Made by a program: the position numbers and the translations under genes. DNA of 64,000 nt from Octadecabacter dasysiphoniae (lineage in GTDB: Bacteria; Pseudomonadota; Alphaproteobacteria; Rhodobacterales; Rhodobacteraceae). The stretch spans positions 992,001-1,056,000 of the forward strand of contig NZ_JAKGAQ010000001.1 of the NCBI RefSeq assembly GCF_021532615.1. Direction: 5' to 3'. Positions 25,738-35,015 of the stretch are shown one piece after another. Numbering within the stretch: position 1 is the first letter of the stretch; every line of letters starts with the position of its first letter. The notes beneath the pieces were generated by a model, which was given only the letters and a program-made list of their open reading frames with translations, did no database searches and was not told the DNA's origin.

Positions 25738-26775
25738 TCAGGACGTTGTTTCCCGCCACAGTATTTCATATCGCAAATCCACGCAGGGTTCTTCGCGATC
25801 TTTGTTGCCCTGACGTGCCAGCAGCTGTTTTCCCGCCGCAACGCCCATCGCACGGCTTTCTATATTGACCGTTGTCAGCCGCGTCTCGAGTATTGAAGAG
25901 ATCTCGAGATTGTCGAAACCTGTAATGGCGATGTCTTCGGGGACTGCCAAATTCATGCGCGCGCATTGCAGTTGTACGCCAAGCCCGAGGATGTCGTTTG
26001 ATACGATAGCATCTATTTCAGGAGCTTTTTCGTACATTTTTTCAAACGCCCGCGCGCCATTTTCGATGGCAAAGTCTGCATGCGCAACATGCTCTGGCTT
26101 TGCGGTCAGACCGGCGTCTTTCAGCGCCGCATGGAAACCTTTCAGGCGCTGCTGCACACGATCATTTCCGGTCGGAAGGGCAGAGATGAAACCGATATTG
26201 CGCTTGCCGCGTTCGATAAGTCCCATCGTCAGCTCATAGGACGCTGAGAGATTCGAAAAACCGATGGTCATATCTATGGGGGGGGCATCGCATTCGAGCA
26301 GTTCCACCGTCGGTGTTCCGGATGCCCGCAAAAGGTCTCGCGTACGTTCGCTGTGCAGCTGTCCGATAAGCACGATGCCGGACACCTTGTAAACGAGGAA
26401 CCGTTCGATCAGCTTTTCCTCTTTTTCGAGGGAAAAACCGTTGTCGGCAATAAGGAGCGAATAATTCTCGTTTTCCAGAACCGAGCTGAGGCCAGATACG
26501 ATTTCCGAGAATATAGAGTGGTCGATAGTGGGAACAATCACCGCAACCAGGTTTGTTCGGTTTGCTGACAAGCTACTGGCGGCGGGGTTCGGAAAATAGC
26601 CGGTTTCGGCAACTGCTTTGGCGATCCGTTCCTTGTTTTCAGTCCCGATGGTTTCAGGCTTTCTGAAATATCTCGAGACGGTCTGGGTCGACACACCTGC
26701 CATGCGGGCGACGTCTCGCATCTGGACCTCAGCCTGCCGTTGCTTCGGACGGCGGTAGCGGCTTTCTTGGCTCAT
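25738..26775 (-). CDS. LacI/GalR-family transcription regulator
   Basis: A 345-residue repressor. The helix-turn-helix (about 18-45) reads MRDVARMAGVSTQTVSRYFR, and the hinge helix contains NPAASSLSANRTNLVAVIVP, both diagnostic. A periplasmic-binding-protein-like effector domain (about 75-340) follows, including IAITGFDNLEISSILETRLTTV. The ATG at 26775 follows GGGGGG. It diverges from an M81 peptidase gene, and the gap between them holds an 18-base perfect palindrome with a CG centre, typical of LacI operators. It probably represses the peptidase and oligopeptide transporter and lifts off when a related small ligand binds. Confidence 0.92.
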   Translation of the reverse strand: MSQESRYRRPKQRQAEVQMRDVARMAGVSTQTVSRYFRKPETIGTENKERIAKAVAETGYFPNPAASSLSANRTNLVAVIVPTIDHSIFSEIVSGLSSVLENENYSLLIADNGFSLEKEEKLIERFLVYKVSGIVLIGQLHSERTRDLLRASGTPTVELLECDAPPIDMTIGFSNLSASYELTMGLIERGKRNIGFISALPTGNDRVQQRLKGFHAALKDAGLTAKPEHVAHADFAIENGARAFEKMYEKAPEIDAIVSNDILGLGVQLQCARMNLAVPEDIAITGFDNLEISSILETRLTTVNIESRAMGVAAGKQLLARQGNKDREEPCVDLRYEILWRETTS

Positions 26776-26872
26776 TTTCCCCCCAAACGGCAAAGTCTGA
26801 TTACTTTAGTAGCGCATCGCCAATTTCTAGCACCGCTATTTGGACTTAGCAAAGTTCTCACTTGACTCGTTA

Positions 26873-26890
26873 AAAGTTACCGGTAACTTT
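26873..26890. promoter_or_regulatory. Perfect palindromic operator, LacI-type
   Basis: AAAGTTACCGGTAACTTT is an 18-base perfect palindrome centred on CCGG, between the divergent LacI-type and M81 genes. A TTGACT that could be a -35 element starts at 26862, so a repressor bound here would cover the promoter of the peptidase operon. Very likely the operator for the adjacent regulator. Confidence 0.78.
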
Positions 26891-26989
26891 ATGATGTAAT
26901 ATCGGGCCGGAAAGCACAAGCTGCGGCATGGCTAAGTTGTTATGCGCAGCGATTATTGGTCGATTGAAAAATAGAGAGTGGGGGTAAAC

Positions 26990-28474
26990 ATGCGTGTCGC
27001 CGTTGCCAGTTGCGAGTATGAAGGAAACAGCCTGTCCCTTAGGGTTGACCGCAAAGAAGATTTTGAGCGCAAGGGACTTGTTAGGGGCCAGCAGGTTCTC
27101 GCGTTTGCAAATGGCAAACAGACAGCCCTTGCTGGTGGCATTGAAGCACTGCAGGACGAACATTGCGTCGTTGTGCCGATACTGGCGGCAAAGGGTGGTG
27201 CGGGCGGGCACGTCGAAGAGGCGTTTTTTCAAGATATTCTTGCCGAAATCATCAATGGGATTGCTGCGCAATTGCCTTTGGATGGCGTGTATCTTGCCTT
27301 GCATGGTGCGATGATTTGCGATCAGGAGAAAGACCCCGAGGGGGCAATACTGCAAGGTATTCGCTCAGCCGTCGGACCCGGCGTTCCGATTTCGGCAAGT
27401 CTTGACCTGCATGCGCATGTATCAGACCGAATGGTCGAAAATGCCGATATCCTTGTTGGATATGAAACCTATCCTCACGTGGACGCCTATGAAACCGGCA
27501 AAAAGGCAGCGGGATTATTGATTGGTGCCATGAAGGGCGAATTTGCTCCTGTGATGCGGATCAAAAAATATAATGCCATCTTTCCTGTCCTTGGGGGCGC
27601 GACATTGGGCGATGCGCCAATGGCGAAAGTTGCCGCAAAAGCCCGGCAGATCGAAGATCAGAACAGGGCCTTCAGCGTCAGTTACTTCCCAGTCCAGCCC
27701 TGGCTGGATATGGCAGATGTGGGCATCACGGGTTTGGCCGTAACCGACGGAGACGCTGAAGCCGCCGATGCTGTGGCGCAGGAAATCCTTGATGAGATGT
27801 GGCTGCGTCGCCGCGCGTTCGAACTTGACGCGATGACCCCAGAAGAGGCTGTTAAAGCAGCACTTGCTTCGGATGCTAAGACGACGCTTTTGATTGATGC
27901 ACCCGACAGCATTGGTGGCGGGGCGGCGGGTGACTCGCCTGCGCTGCTGGCGGCGATAGTGGCACATGCGCCTGATACAGCTGCTGCGCTTTGTATCTAT
28001 GATCCTTATACCGCTCAATTGGCGTTTGAACTCGGGCGCGGGGCCGAAGCGGAGTTCGAGATCGGTGCTTGGCTTGATACGCGTTGGGCCGATCCGGTAA
28101 AAATCAAGGCAACAGTCGAAAGCCTGCATGACGGAACGTTCATCTACACGGGTGGGCCTGCCGCAAGTCTGGAAACGACATTGGGTCCATCCGTTGTTCT
28201 GCGGGTGGGCGGCTTGCAACTGCTTTGCGCCAGCCATGCGGTCTACGAAAATGCAGATGAACACTATTCGGCCTGCGGGATCGATATCAGCCAGTGTCGG
28301 TTGGTCAGCTTTAAGAACCTTATGAATTTTCGCAAACTTTTGTCGGACACGGTAAATTTCATCGCATTGCACGGGCTGGGCGCTACGCCGCTGAGACTGC
28401 AGGACGTTGACTGGCAGAACCGAAAACGCCCGTTTTGGCCTGCTGACGATATGGCAACGCCGTCTTTCATCTAA
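26990..28474 (+). CDS. M81-family metallopeptidase, MlrC (microcystinase C)-like
   Basis: A 494-residue cytoplasmic enzyme. The N-terminal DUF1485-type domain carries ALHGAMICDQEKDPEG and SLDLHAHVSDRM, followed by GYETYPHVDAYETG, where the Asp/His residues bind zinc in this family. The C-terminal half contains the second family domain (DAPDSIGGGAAGDSPALL). The ATG at 26990 follows GAGAGTGGGGG; a GTG 12 bases earlier is less likely. MlrC acts on linear peptides from microcystin breakdown, but most relatives have unknown substrates. The gene begins an operon with a peptide ABC transporter, so it probably cleaves the imported oligopeptide or a related amide. Confidence 0.85.
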   Translation: MRVAVASCEYEGNSLSLRVDRKEDFERKGLVRGQQVLAFANGKQTALAGGIEALQDEHCVVVPILAAKGGAGGHVEEAFFQDILAEIINGIAAQLPLDGVYLALHGAMICDQEKDPEGAILQGIRSAVGPGVPISASLDLHAHVSDRMVENADILVGYETYPHVDAYETGKKAAGLLIGAMKGEFAPVMRIKKYNAIFPVLGGATLGDAPMAKVAAKARQIEDQNRAFSVSYFPVQPWLDMADVGITGLAVTDGDAEAADAVAQEILDEMWLRRRAFELDAMTPEEAVKAALASDAKTTLLIDAPDSIGGGAAGDSPALLAAIVAHAPDTAAALCIYDPYTAQLAFELGRGAEAEFEIGAWLDTRWADPVKIKATVESLHDGTFIYTGGPAASLETTLGPSVVLRVGGLQLLCASHAVYENADEHYSACGIDISQCRLVSFKNLMNFRKLLSDTVNFIALHGLGATPLRLQDVDWQNRKRPFWPADDMATPSFI

Positions 28475-28535
28475 ACACACGGAAAATTTCCCGAAAACAA
28501 CGATGGGAAACCGCACACGAGAGAGAGGAATTGAA

Positions 28536-30116
28536 ATGATTAAACGTCGTACACTTCTAGGCGCTGCTGCGGCTTCGCCCCTTTTGTCCCTGCCGGCCCT
28601 TGGTCAGTCAGCAAACAGCAATGTGCTGAAATATGTCCCATCGGGCAATTTGACGGTTCTGGATCCGATTTTCACTCCGGCCGCTGTGTCCGTGACCCAT
28701 GGATATTGCGTGTTCGATACGCTGTATGGCGTTGATGCGGGCCAGAACCCGCAACCGCAGATGGCTGCGGGTCATAGTGTTTCGGATGATGGCCTCGAAT
28801 GGCGGATTACCCTGCGCGACGGGTTGAAATTTCACGATGGTGAACCGGTGCGCGCACAGGACTGTGCAGCCAGCCTGGCACGATGGGCACAGCGCGATCC
28901 GTTCGGTCAGGCCCTGAATGCGGCGACTGAATCTTTCGGATATGTGGATGACAAAACGATCGTTATCAAGCTGAACCGTCCGTTTGGCCCGGTGCTTAAT
29001 GCGATTGGCAAGCCGCATTCGCGCCCGGCCATGATGATGCCCGAACGTTTGGCAACCACCGATCCCCAAACCCAGATTACTGAAATGGTCGGCTCTGGTC
29101 CTTTCCGTTTTGTGGCGGATGAATATGTATCTGGCGACCGCGTGGTCTATGAAAAATTTGCTGACTACATCCCCCGAGAGGGCGTCGCCGAATGGACGTC
29201 AGGTGGCAAACAGGTGAACTTTGACCGGCTGGATTGGCAGATCATGCCCGATGCCGCCACCGCCATCGCAGCGATCCAAGCCGGGGAGGTCGATTGGATA
29301 GGAACGGTTCTAACCGATCTTCAGCCCATCCTTGAAATGCACCCTGACGTCAATCTGCACCGCACTGATCCTTACGGTGTCTTGCACGTGATCCGTTTCA
29401 ACCACCTTATCCCGCCGTTTGACAATGTCGAAATCCGGCGTGCGGTTCTTAAGGCGGTTGATCAGGTTCCGTTCCTTCAGTCTGTCGCCGCCAAGCCTGA
29501 GGACCGCGAAGAATGCCTCGCGCTCTTTCCTTGTGGCACACCCGGCGTGGAACAGGTTGGCGAAGGCATCATGGGTAGTCTTGATATCGAAGCCGCCAAA
29601 GAAGCGGTGATGGCGGCTGGTTATAACGGCGAACCGGTGGTGATTTTGAACCCGACCGATATTGCCTCAATCCATCCACACGGTCTTTTGGCGGCAGATC
29701 TGCTCGGGAAGATCGGTTTCAATGTCGATCTTGTCGAAACGGACTGGGGCACAGTGGTGCAGCGCCGTGTTTCAAAGGAAACCGTTGAAAATGGCGGGTG
29801 GAACATCGCGGCGACAAACTGGCCTGCGATTTCAATCAACAACCCGGCGACCAACGCGACAACCCGAGGGCTGGGAGAGTCCGGTTGGTGGGGGTGGTAT
29901 GAGGATGTTGAAATGGAACGGCTCGTGGTGGACTGGCTTGGTGCTGCTGACGAAAAGGCGGCGGCCAAATTGTATCTTGATGTGCAGAACCGCGCGATAG
30001 ATCAGGTTCCGACGCTTCCGCTGGGTCTGTCCTATAGCTCGGGCGCTGTGCGAGCGGATTTGCAAGGCGCGTTGCAAGGGTCCGTCGACATGTTCTGGAA
30101 TATCCGGCGGACGTGA
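28536..30116 (+). CDS. ABC transporter substrate-binding protein, peptide/nickel family 5
   Basis: A 526-residue periplasmic binding protein. The start MIKRRTLLGAAAASPLLSLP has an arginine pair and a hydrophobic run ending LGQ, a Sec or Tat signal peptide. The mature part has family 5 features: LRDGLKFHDGEPVRAQDCAAS near residue 90 and LNRPFGPVLNAIG. AGAGAGGA precedes the ATG. It lies 61 bases after the M81 gene and begins the transporter set. The ligand is probably a di- or oligopeptide or a peptide-like compound. Confidence 0.9.
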   Translation: MIKRRTLLGAAAASPLLSLPALGQSANSNVLKYVPSGNLTVLDPIFTPAAVSVTHGYCVFDTLYGVDAGQNPQPQMAAGHSVSDDGLEWRITLRDGLKFHDGEPVRAQDCAASLARWAQRDPFGQALNAATESFGYVDDKTIVIKLNRPFGPVLNAIGKPHSRPAMMMPERLATTDPQTQITEMVGSGPFRFVADEYVSGDRVVYEKFADYIPREGVAEWTSGGKQVNFDRLDWQIMPDAATAIAAIQAGEVDWIGTVLTDLQPILEMHPDVNLHRTDPYGVLHVIRFNHLIPPFDNVEIRRAVLKAVDQVPFLQSVAAKPEDREECLALFPCGTPGVEQVGEGIMGSLDIEAAKEAVMAAGYNGEPVVILNPTDIASIHPHGLLAADLLGKIGFNVDLVETDWGTVVQRRVSKETVENGGWNIAATNWPAISINNPATNATTRGLGESGWWGWYEDVEMERLVVDWLGAADEKAAAKLYLDVQNRAIDQVPTLPLGLSYSSGAVRADLQGALQGSVDMFWNIRRT

Positions 30117-30211
30117 TCCTTACAGGTCAGCCACCACTCGGATTTTTCTCACAGGTATTCGATCACGGTAGGTCCGTTGTCGAACACCCTCAATGGCAAA
30201 GCTGACGGCAC

Positions 30212-31153
30212 ATGGGAAGTTACATCTTCAGACGCATTCTCGCGACCATCCCGGTGGTGTTGTTTGTTATGCTGTTCGTCTTCTCTTTGCTTTACATAAC
30301 GCCCGGCGATCCGGCTGCGATATTGGCGGGCGATCAAGCCACGCAAGCCGAAATCGAAGCGATCCGTATCGATCTTGGGCTTGACCGCAGTTTTCCTGTC
30401 CGTTTTGTCGAATGGTCTTCTGGTGTGCTGCGGGGGGACTTCGGAGTATCCATATTCACGCGACTGCCCGTCTCAACGATGATCCAGCAGCGGGTCGAAC
30501 CGACGCTTTCATTAATGGTCGTCACCATGGTCATCGCTATCACAATAGCGGTCCCGCTGGGTGTGCTGGCGGCTTGGAAACATGGCAGCCTGATAGATCG
30601 CGCAATCATGCTATTTGCCGTGCTTGGGTTTTCGGTGCCTGTGTTCGTAATTGGCTACGTGCTTGCCTGGACGTTTGCGTTGCAACTCGGTTGGTTGCCC
30701 GTTCAGGGGTATACGCCATTTTCAGAGGGCCCGTGGCCTTGGCTGCGCAGCTTGCTACTTCCGTCTTTCACTTTGGCGACTTTTTATATCGCTATCATCG
30801 CCCGTATTACCCGCGCGACAATGCTTGAGATCCTCCAACAGGACTATATTCGAACGGCCCGCGGGAAGGGTGCTTCGGAACAGGCGGTTCTGTTTGTCCA
30901 CGCTTTGCGCAATGCATCCGTGCCCATCGTTACCGTGATCGGTATTGGCATAACGCTTGTGATCAGCGGTGCTGTGGTCATCGAAAGCGTCTTTGCGCTT
31001 CCTGGTCTGGGCAGACTGATCGTGGATTCAATTCTGCGCCGGGATTATCCGGTTATTCAGGCCGTGATCCTTATTTTCAGCTTTGTCTATGTCATCATCA
31101 ACCTGTTGATCGACCTGAGCTATACCGTCATTGACCCGAGGATCAGATATTGA
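30212..31153 (+). CDS. ABC transporter permease, DppB-like
   Basis: A 313-residue inner-membrane permease with six helices. It starts MGSYIFRRILATIPVVLFVM, typical of DppB/OppB. The EAA-type loop IRTARGKGASEQAVLFVHAL, which docks on the ATPases, is near residue 215. The ribosome site is weak. Its stop codon overlaps the TTG start of the next permease, indicating coupled translation. Confidence 0.92.
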   Translation: MGSYIFRRILATIPVVLFVMLFVFSLLYITPGDPAAILAGDQATQAEIEAIRIDLGLDRSFPVRFVEWSSGVLRGDFGVSIFTRLPVSTMIQQRVEPTLSLMVVTMVIAITIAVPLGVLAAWKHGSLIDRAIMLFAVLGFSVPVFVIGYVLAWTFALQLGWLPVQGYTPFSEGPWPWLRSLLLPSFTLATFYIAIIARITRATMLEILQQDYIRTARGKGASEQAVLFVHALRNASVPIVTVIGIGITLVISGAVVIESVFALPGLGRLIVDSILRRDYPVIQAVILIFSFVYVIINLLIDLSYTVIDPRIRY

Positions 31154-32064
31154 CCAGCGCCCCCCCAGAACAGGAGAGTTATGTTGTCGCGCGCGCCATG
31201 CCCGCGATCATATCCGCCCCGCCGAAGCGCAATGCGATGATGCGCACCCTGCGCAGGCATCCTACGATGTGGCTGGGCGGCACGTTGCTGGCACTGGTGG
31301 CGATCATGGCGATTTTTGCCCCCATCATTTCGACAAGCGATCCCTCTGCGATGAACCCAGCAGTTCGCGTCCAGCCCCCCTCTGCAGAGGCGTGGTTCGG
31401 AACTGACATGCTTGGACGGGATATATTTGCGCGCTCGGTTTACGGCGCACGGGTGTCCCTTATCGTCGGGATTGGCGTGGCGCTCTTTGCGACAATCGTG
31501 GGCATGATTATCGGACTGACGGCTGGTTTTGTGCGCTGGGCGGATGGTATTATCATGCGGATCATGGACGGTATGATGTCCATTCCCGCGATCCTCCTTG
31601 CGATTGCACTGATGACGTTGATGCGCGGCGGGTCGGTCATGAACGTCATTCTGGCCATCACAATTGCCGAAATCCCCCGTGTGGCGCGGCTGACCCGTTC
31701 TGCGGTGCTGTCGGTCCGCGAACTTACTTATGTCGAGGCGGCCGTGGCCTGCGGTACATCAAAACTGGGCATCATCCGTCTACATATATTGCCCAATACG
31801 GTTGCCCCGATCACCGTGCAGGCAACCTACATCTGCGCATCGGCCATGATTACCGAGGCAATCCTGTCCTTTATTGGTGCAGGCCTTCCTACATCGATCC
31901 CGTCATGGGGCAACATCATGGCCGAGGGCCGCGCGCTCTGGCAGGTTAAACCGAACATCGTGTTCTTCCCAGCCATTTTCCTGTCGGTCACCGTATTGGC
32001 TGTGAACCTTCTGGGCGACGGTTTGCGCGATGCGGTCGACCCGCGCTTGGCAAAGCGGGTGTGA
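31150..32064 (+). CDS. ABC transporter permease, DppC-like
   Basis: A 304-residue permease. It begins with TTG in a TTGA overlap with the dppB-like stop; GAGG lies 8 bases before, and the next in-frame ATG (31198) has no ribosome site. The family N-terminal domain HPTMWLGGTLLALVAIMAIF is followed by FGTDMLGRDIFARSVYGARV, which is diagnostic for DppC/OppC. The EAA loop is TYVEAAVACGTSKLGIIRLH. It pairs with the DppB-like permease to form the channel. Confidence 0.9.
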   Translation: MTSAPPEQESYVVARAMPAIISAPPKRNAMMRTLRRHPTMWLGGTLLALVAIMAIFAPIISTSDPSAMNPAVRVQPPSAEAWFGTDMLGRDIFARSVYGARVSLIVGIGVALFATIVGMIIGLTAGFVRWADGIIMRIMDGMMSIPAILLAIALMTLMRGGSVMNVILAITIAEIPRVARLTRSAVLSVRELTYVEAAVACGTSKLGIIRLHILPNTVAPITVQATYICASAMITEAILSFIGAGLPTSIPSWGNIMAEGRALWQVKPNIVFFPAIFLSVTVLAVNLLGDGLRDAVDPRLAKRV

Positions 32065-32066
32065 CG

Positions 32067-33065
32067 ATGAAGCTCCTCGAAGTCCGTGACCTGCAGGTCC
32101 ATTTTGAAACCGACAAAGGCGTGAACCGCGCGGTCGACGGTTTGTCCTTCTCCATCGATACTGGCGAAGCGCTTGCGATTGTCGGGGAATCCGGGTGCGG
32201 AAAGTCCGTAACATCCATGTCGGTGCTGCGCCTGCTGCCCACGCCCCCCGGCAAGATCGCAGGCGACATTCGCTTTCGCGGCGAAGACCTGAGCACGAAA
32301 AGCGAACGCGAGATGCGCCGCCTGCGTGGCGGTGAGATCAGCATGATATTTCAGGAGCCGATGTCGTCGTTGAACCCAGTTTATACCATCGGGCGCCAGA
32401 TTAGCGAAGCGGTCCGATTGCACACCGGGGCGAACACCCGTGCTGCGCGCAAACGCGCCATCGAAGTTTTGATTTTGGTGGGCATCCCGTCGCCGGAAAA
32501 ACGTGTTGATGAATACCCCCATCGACTGTCGGGCGGGATGCGCCAGCGCGCCATGATTGCCATGGCATTGGCCTGTAACCCTGCCTTATTGATTGCCGAT
32601 GAGCCGACGACAGCGCTCGACGTGACAATCCAGGCTCAGATTCTTGATCTGCTGCGCGATCTTCGAAAGCGCACAAACACAGCGATCCTGCTGATCACAC
32701 ACGACCTTGGCGTTGTTGCGGAATTCGCGGAACGGGTGATGGTTATGTACGCAGGTCGAAAGGTGGAAGAGGCGAACGTCGCCGATCTTTTTGCCCACCC
32801 ACGGCATCCTTATACACAAGGTCTGATGGATGCAGTGCCAAAGCTGGGGCAGGTCCGCAGCGGTAAAATGTCAAAGGCGCTGGCGGAAATACCCGGCCGT
32901 GTCCCTGACCTGACACAGGCGTTCGAAGGCTGTGTCTTCGCGCCCCGGTGCCCACGAGCCGAGGACGTTTGCACCCATCTTGATCCAGGTCTGGAAGAGA
33001 AGGCCGACGGTCACTTCGCAGCGTGCCACTTCGCACCAAAGGAGGCCGCACGTGACAAAGCCTGA
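32067..33065 (+). CDS. Peptide ABC transporter ATP-binding protein, DppD-like
   Basis: A 332-residue ATPase with Walker A GESGCGKSV, signature LSGGMRQRAMIAMALACNP, Walker B ALLIADEPTTALD, and the C-terminal oligopeptide-type domain with a Cys motif (CVFAPRCPRAEDVC) that often binds an Fe-S cluster in this family. ATG at 32067; a GTG at 32061 overlaps the upstream stop and is the alternative. Its 3' end overlaps the next gene by 14 bases. Confidence 0.92.
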   Translation: MKLLEVRDLQVHFETDKGVNRAVDGLSFSIDTGEALAIVGESGCGKSVTSMSVLRLLPTPPGKIAGDIRFRGEDLSTKSEREMRRLRGGEISMIFQEPMSSLNPVYTIGRQISEAVRLHTGANTRAARKRAIEVLILVGIPSPEKRVDEYPHRLSGGMRQRAMIAMALACNPALLIADEPTTALDVTIQAQILDLLRDLRKRTNTAILLITHDLGVVAEFAERVMVMYAGRKVEEANVADLFAHPRHPYTQGLMDAVPKLGQVRSGKMSKALAEIPGRVPDLTQAFEGCVFAPRCPRAEDVCTHLDPGLEEKADGHFAACHFAPKEAARDKA

Positions 33066-34047
33066 GGGTTCTGAGACATCCCATCCGTTGGTCGAATTGC
33101 GCGATTTGGTGAAGTATTTTCCAATACACGGTGGTCTTTTGGGGCGGCAGGTGGGCGCCGTAAAAGCCGTGGACGGGGTAAGTTTTGAGGTGAATGCAGG
33201 TGAAACTCTATCGCTTGTCGGTGAATCGGGATGCGGTAAGTCGACAGTTGGCCGCTGCGTTGCGCGATTGCTGGACCTGACATCGGGCGAATTAAGGCTT
33301 GACGGTGAGCGTATCGACGGACTGCCGCAAAGCAACCTCAAGCCGTTTCGAAAGCGGCTGAATATTGTCTTTCAGGATCCATTCTCAAGCCTGAATCCAC
33401 GTATGAACGTTGAAGCACTTATCTCCGAACCTCTGCGAAGCCACGGGATTGTGCCGGGGCGGGCGGAGCGCCGGGCACGCGTTGCCCAACTGCTCGATAC
33501 CGTCGGCCTGTCCGCCGATATCATGGACAGGATGCCGCATCAGTTCTCGGGCGGTCAACGCCAGCGCATCTGCATTGCACGCGCCCTGTCCTCCGAACCT
33601 GACTTCATCGTTTGCGACGAAGCTGTCTCTGCTTTGGATGTCTCGGTACAGGCCCAGATCATAAACCTTCTGATGCGACTTCAGGCTGATCTTGGTTTGG
33701 CGATCCTTTTCATTTCTCACGATTTGGCGGTTGTCGAACACCTAAGCGATCGCGTCGCGGTCATGTACCTTGGCCGCATCATGGAAATCGCAGATCGCGA
33801 TCAGCTTTTCGCGGCTCCCGCACATCCTTATACCAAGGCATTGCTATCGGCAGTCCCATTGCCCGATCCCAGCGTTCGCCAGAAGCGCGTTATTCTGAAG
33901 GGCGAAGTACCAAGCCCCATTGATCCACCGAGCGGTTGCCCTTTTCGCACCAGATGCCCGATTGCGAACGATATCTGTGCTCAGATACGTCCGGAACTCG
34001 TTGAGCACACGCCCGGTCAAAGCGTTGCCTGCCATTTTCCGGGTTGA
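33052..34047 (+). CDS. Peptide ABC transporter ATP-binding protein, DppF-like
   Basis: A 331-residue ATPase. The GTG at 33052 was chosen because AAGGAGG lies 6 bases before it and the protein then begins VTKPEGSETSHPLVELRDLV, as expected. Walker A GESGCGKST, signature FSGGQRQRICIARAL, Walker B FIVCDEAVSALDVS, and a C-terminal oligopeptide-type domain with CPFRTRCPIANDIC. It completes the five-part importer. A hairpin follows 58 bases after the stop. Confidence 0.92.
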   Translation: MTKPEGSETSHPLVELRDLVKYFPIHGGLLGRQVGAVKAVDGVSFEVNAGETLSLVGESGCGKSTVGRCVARLLDLTSGELRLDGERIDGLPQSNLKPFRKRLNIVFQDPFSSLNPRMNVEALISEPLRSHGIVPGRAERRARVAQLLDTVGLSADIMDRMPHQFSGGQRQRICIARALSSEPDFIVCDEAVSALDVSVQAQIINLLMRLQADLGLAILFISHDLAVVEHLSDRVAVMYLGRIMEIADRDQLFAAPAHPYTKALLSAVPLPDPSVRQKRVILKGEVPSPIDPPSGCPFRTRCPIANDICAQIRPELVEHTPGQSVACHFPG

Positions 34048-35015
34048 AATGGCCGGCAGCGGGACAATATGCCCAAAGACCGCTGCACCTATGCGATCTC
34101 CTGGGCGACTTCAGGGCCCACTGTGCAACCCCTGAAGTCGTAGGATGAACAACGCCATCCTTTATGTTGTTATCAATCTCGCGTTCACGTTTCACAGCCA
34201 ATTTCGCAGCAGTGCCTTACTTGAGTGTTCGTGGTCGATGGGTGGTCACTTTCGTATTCCTGCGTGAAAGTTCGTATGAATCTGGGTCACGCTGTACGTG
34301 AAATCGAGCGTAAAGTAGGGAAACTGCGCTAGATATGGACGAACTGAAAGTTGACTGAACCGCTTATTAATATGGTGAAATTAGACCTTATGTGTGCAAC
34401 ACGTCTCTCCGTCGCGCAGATGATGGACTGAATGGATCCGCGTGCAAAATCCGCGCGGTGAGCTTGCTGCATTTCCTGTCTCATGGTGGGGTCTGGTGCC
34501 AATTAGCAGGTCGTTCGTGTCAAGCCGATGACTCGCGCCGATTTGGAGGATCGCCAAGGCTTTTCCGAATACTGGTCCTCTTGACCAAGGTGGGGTTAAT
34601 TGAAGTTGCCCTCAATTGTTCGCTTTTTGTGACTGTTCAACCTGAAGTGGTATTAGGACTCTCTTCATCGCATCTGGCCTTTTTGATGCCCGTACTTGCG
34701 GCGAAGACTACAATAAGCCGATTGGGCGTGCGCGGATTTCTGCCAAATTTCCCACAAAATAAAAGCAGCTTGTCTTTGCTTTCAGGCAAAAAACCAATGT
34801 TTCGCTTTGTGGAATTTGTTTAGCGCTGATTTTTTTTGCGCGACCGGTTTTTGTGACGAAAACCCGCTCTTTGAATGGCGATGAATGGCCGATTATGGGT
34901 GCGTGTAGGTGCGCCCGTTACAGCGACGATCTATAAAATGCCCTCATGTGAATTGCCTTTTTTGCGATGGTTTGCCCACGTGGCTTTTATTTTTATCCAA
35001 TGTCGAAGGCGCGAT
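34048..35015. other. Gene-poor junction of 968 bases between transporter operon and exo cluster
   Basis: No gene is supported here. A frame at 34392-34823 (plus) has odd composition, no ribosome site and no recognisable domain. The left part holds the hairpin at 34106-34140; an inverted repeat ACTTTC...GAAAGT (34248-34271) lies further on. The right part is AT-rich, as a promoter for exoA would be. Confidence 0.5.
34106..34140 (+). terminator. Hairpin after the dppF-like gene
   Basis: A perfect 11-base-pair stem (CGACTTCAGGG / CCCTGAAGTCG) with a 13-base loop. No T tract follows, so it is a weaker kind of terminator, but its place 58 bases after the operon end fits. Confidence 0.5.

Noticed and set aside
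34392..34823. Possible 143-codon gene in the junction before exoA
   Set aside because: No ribosome site, no recognisable domain, odd residue mix; a transposase remnant was considered but no motif was found.
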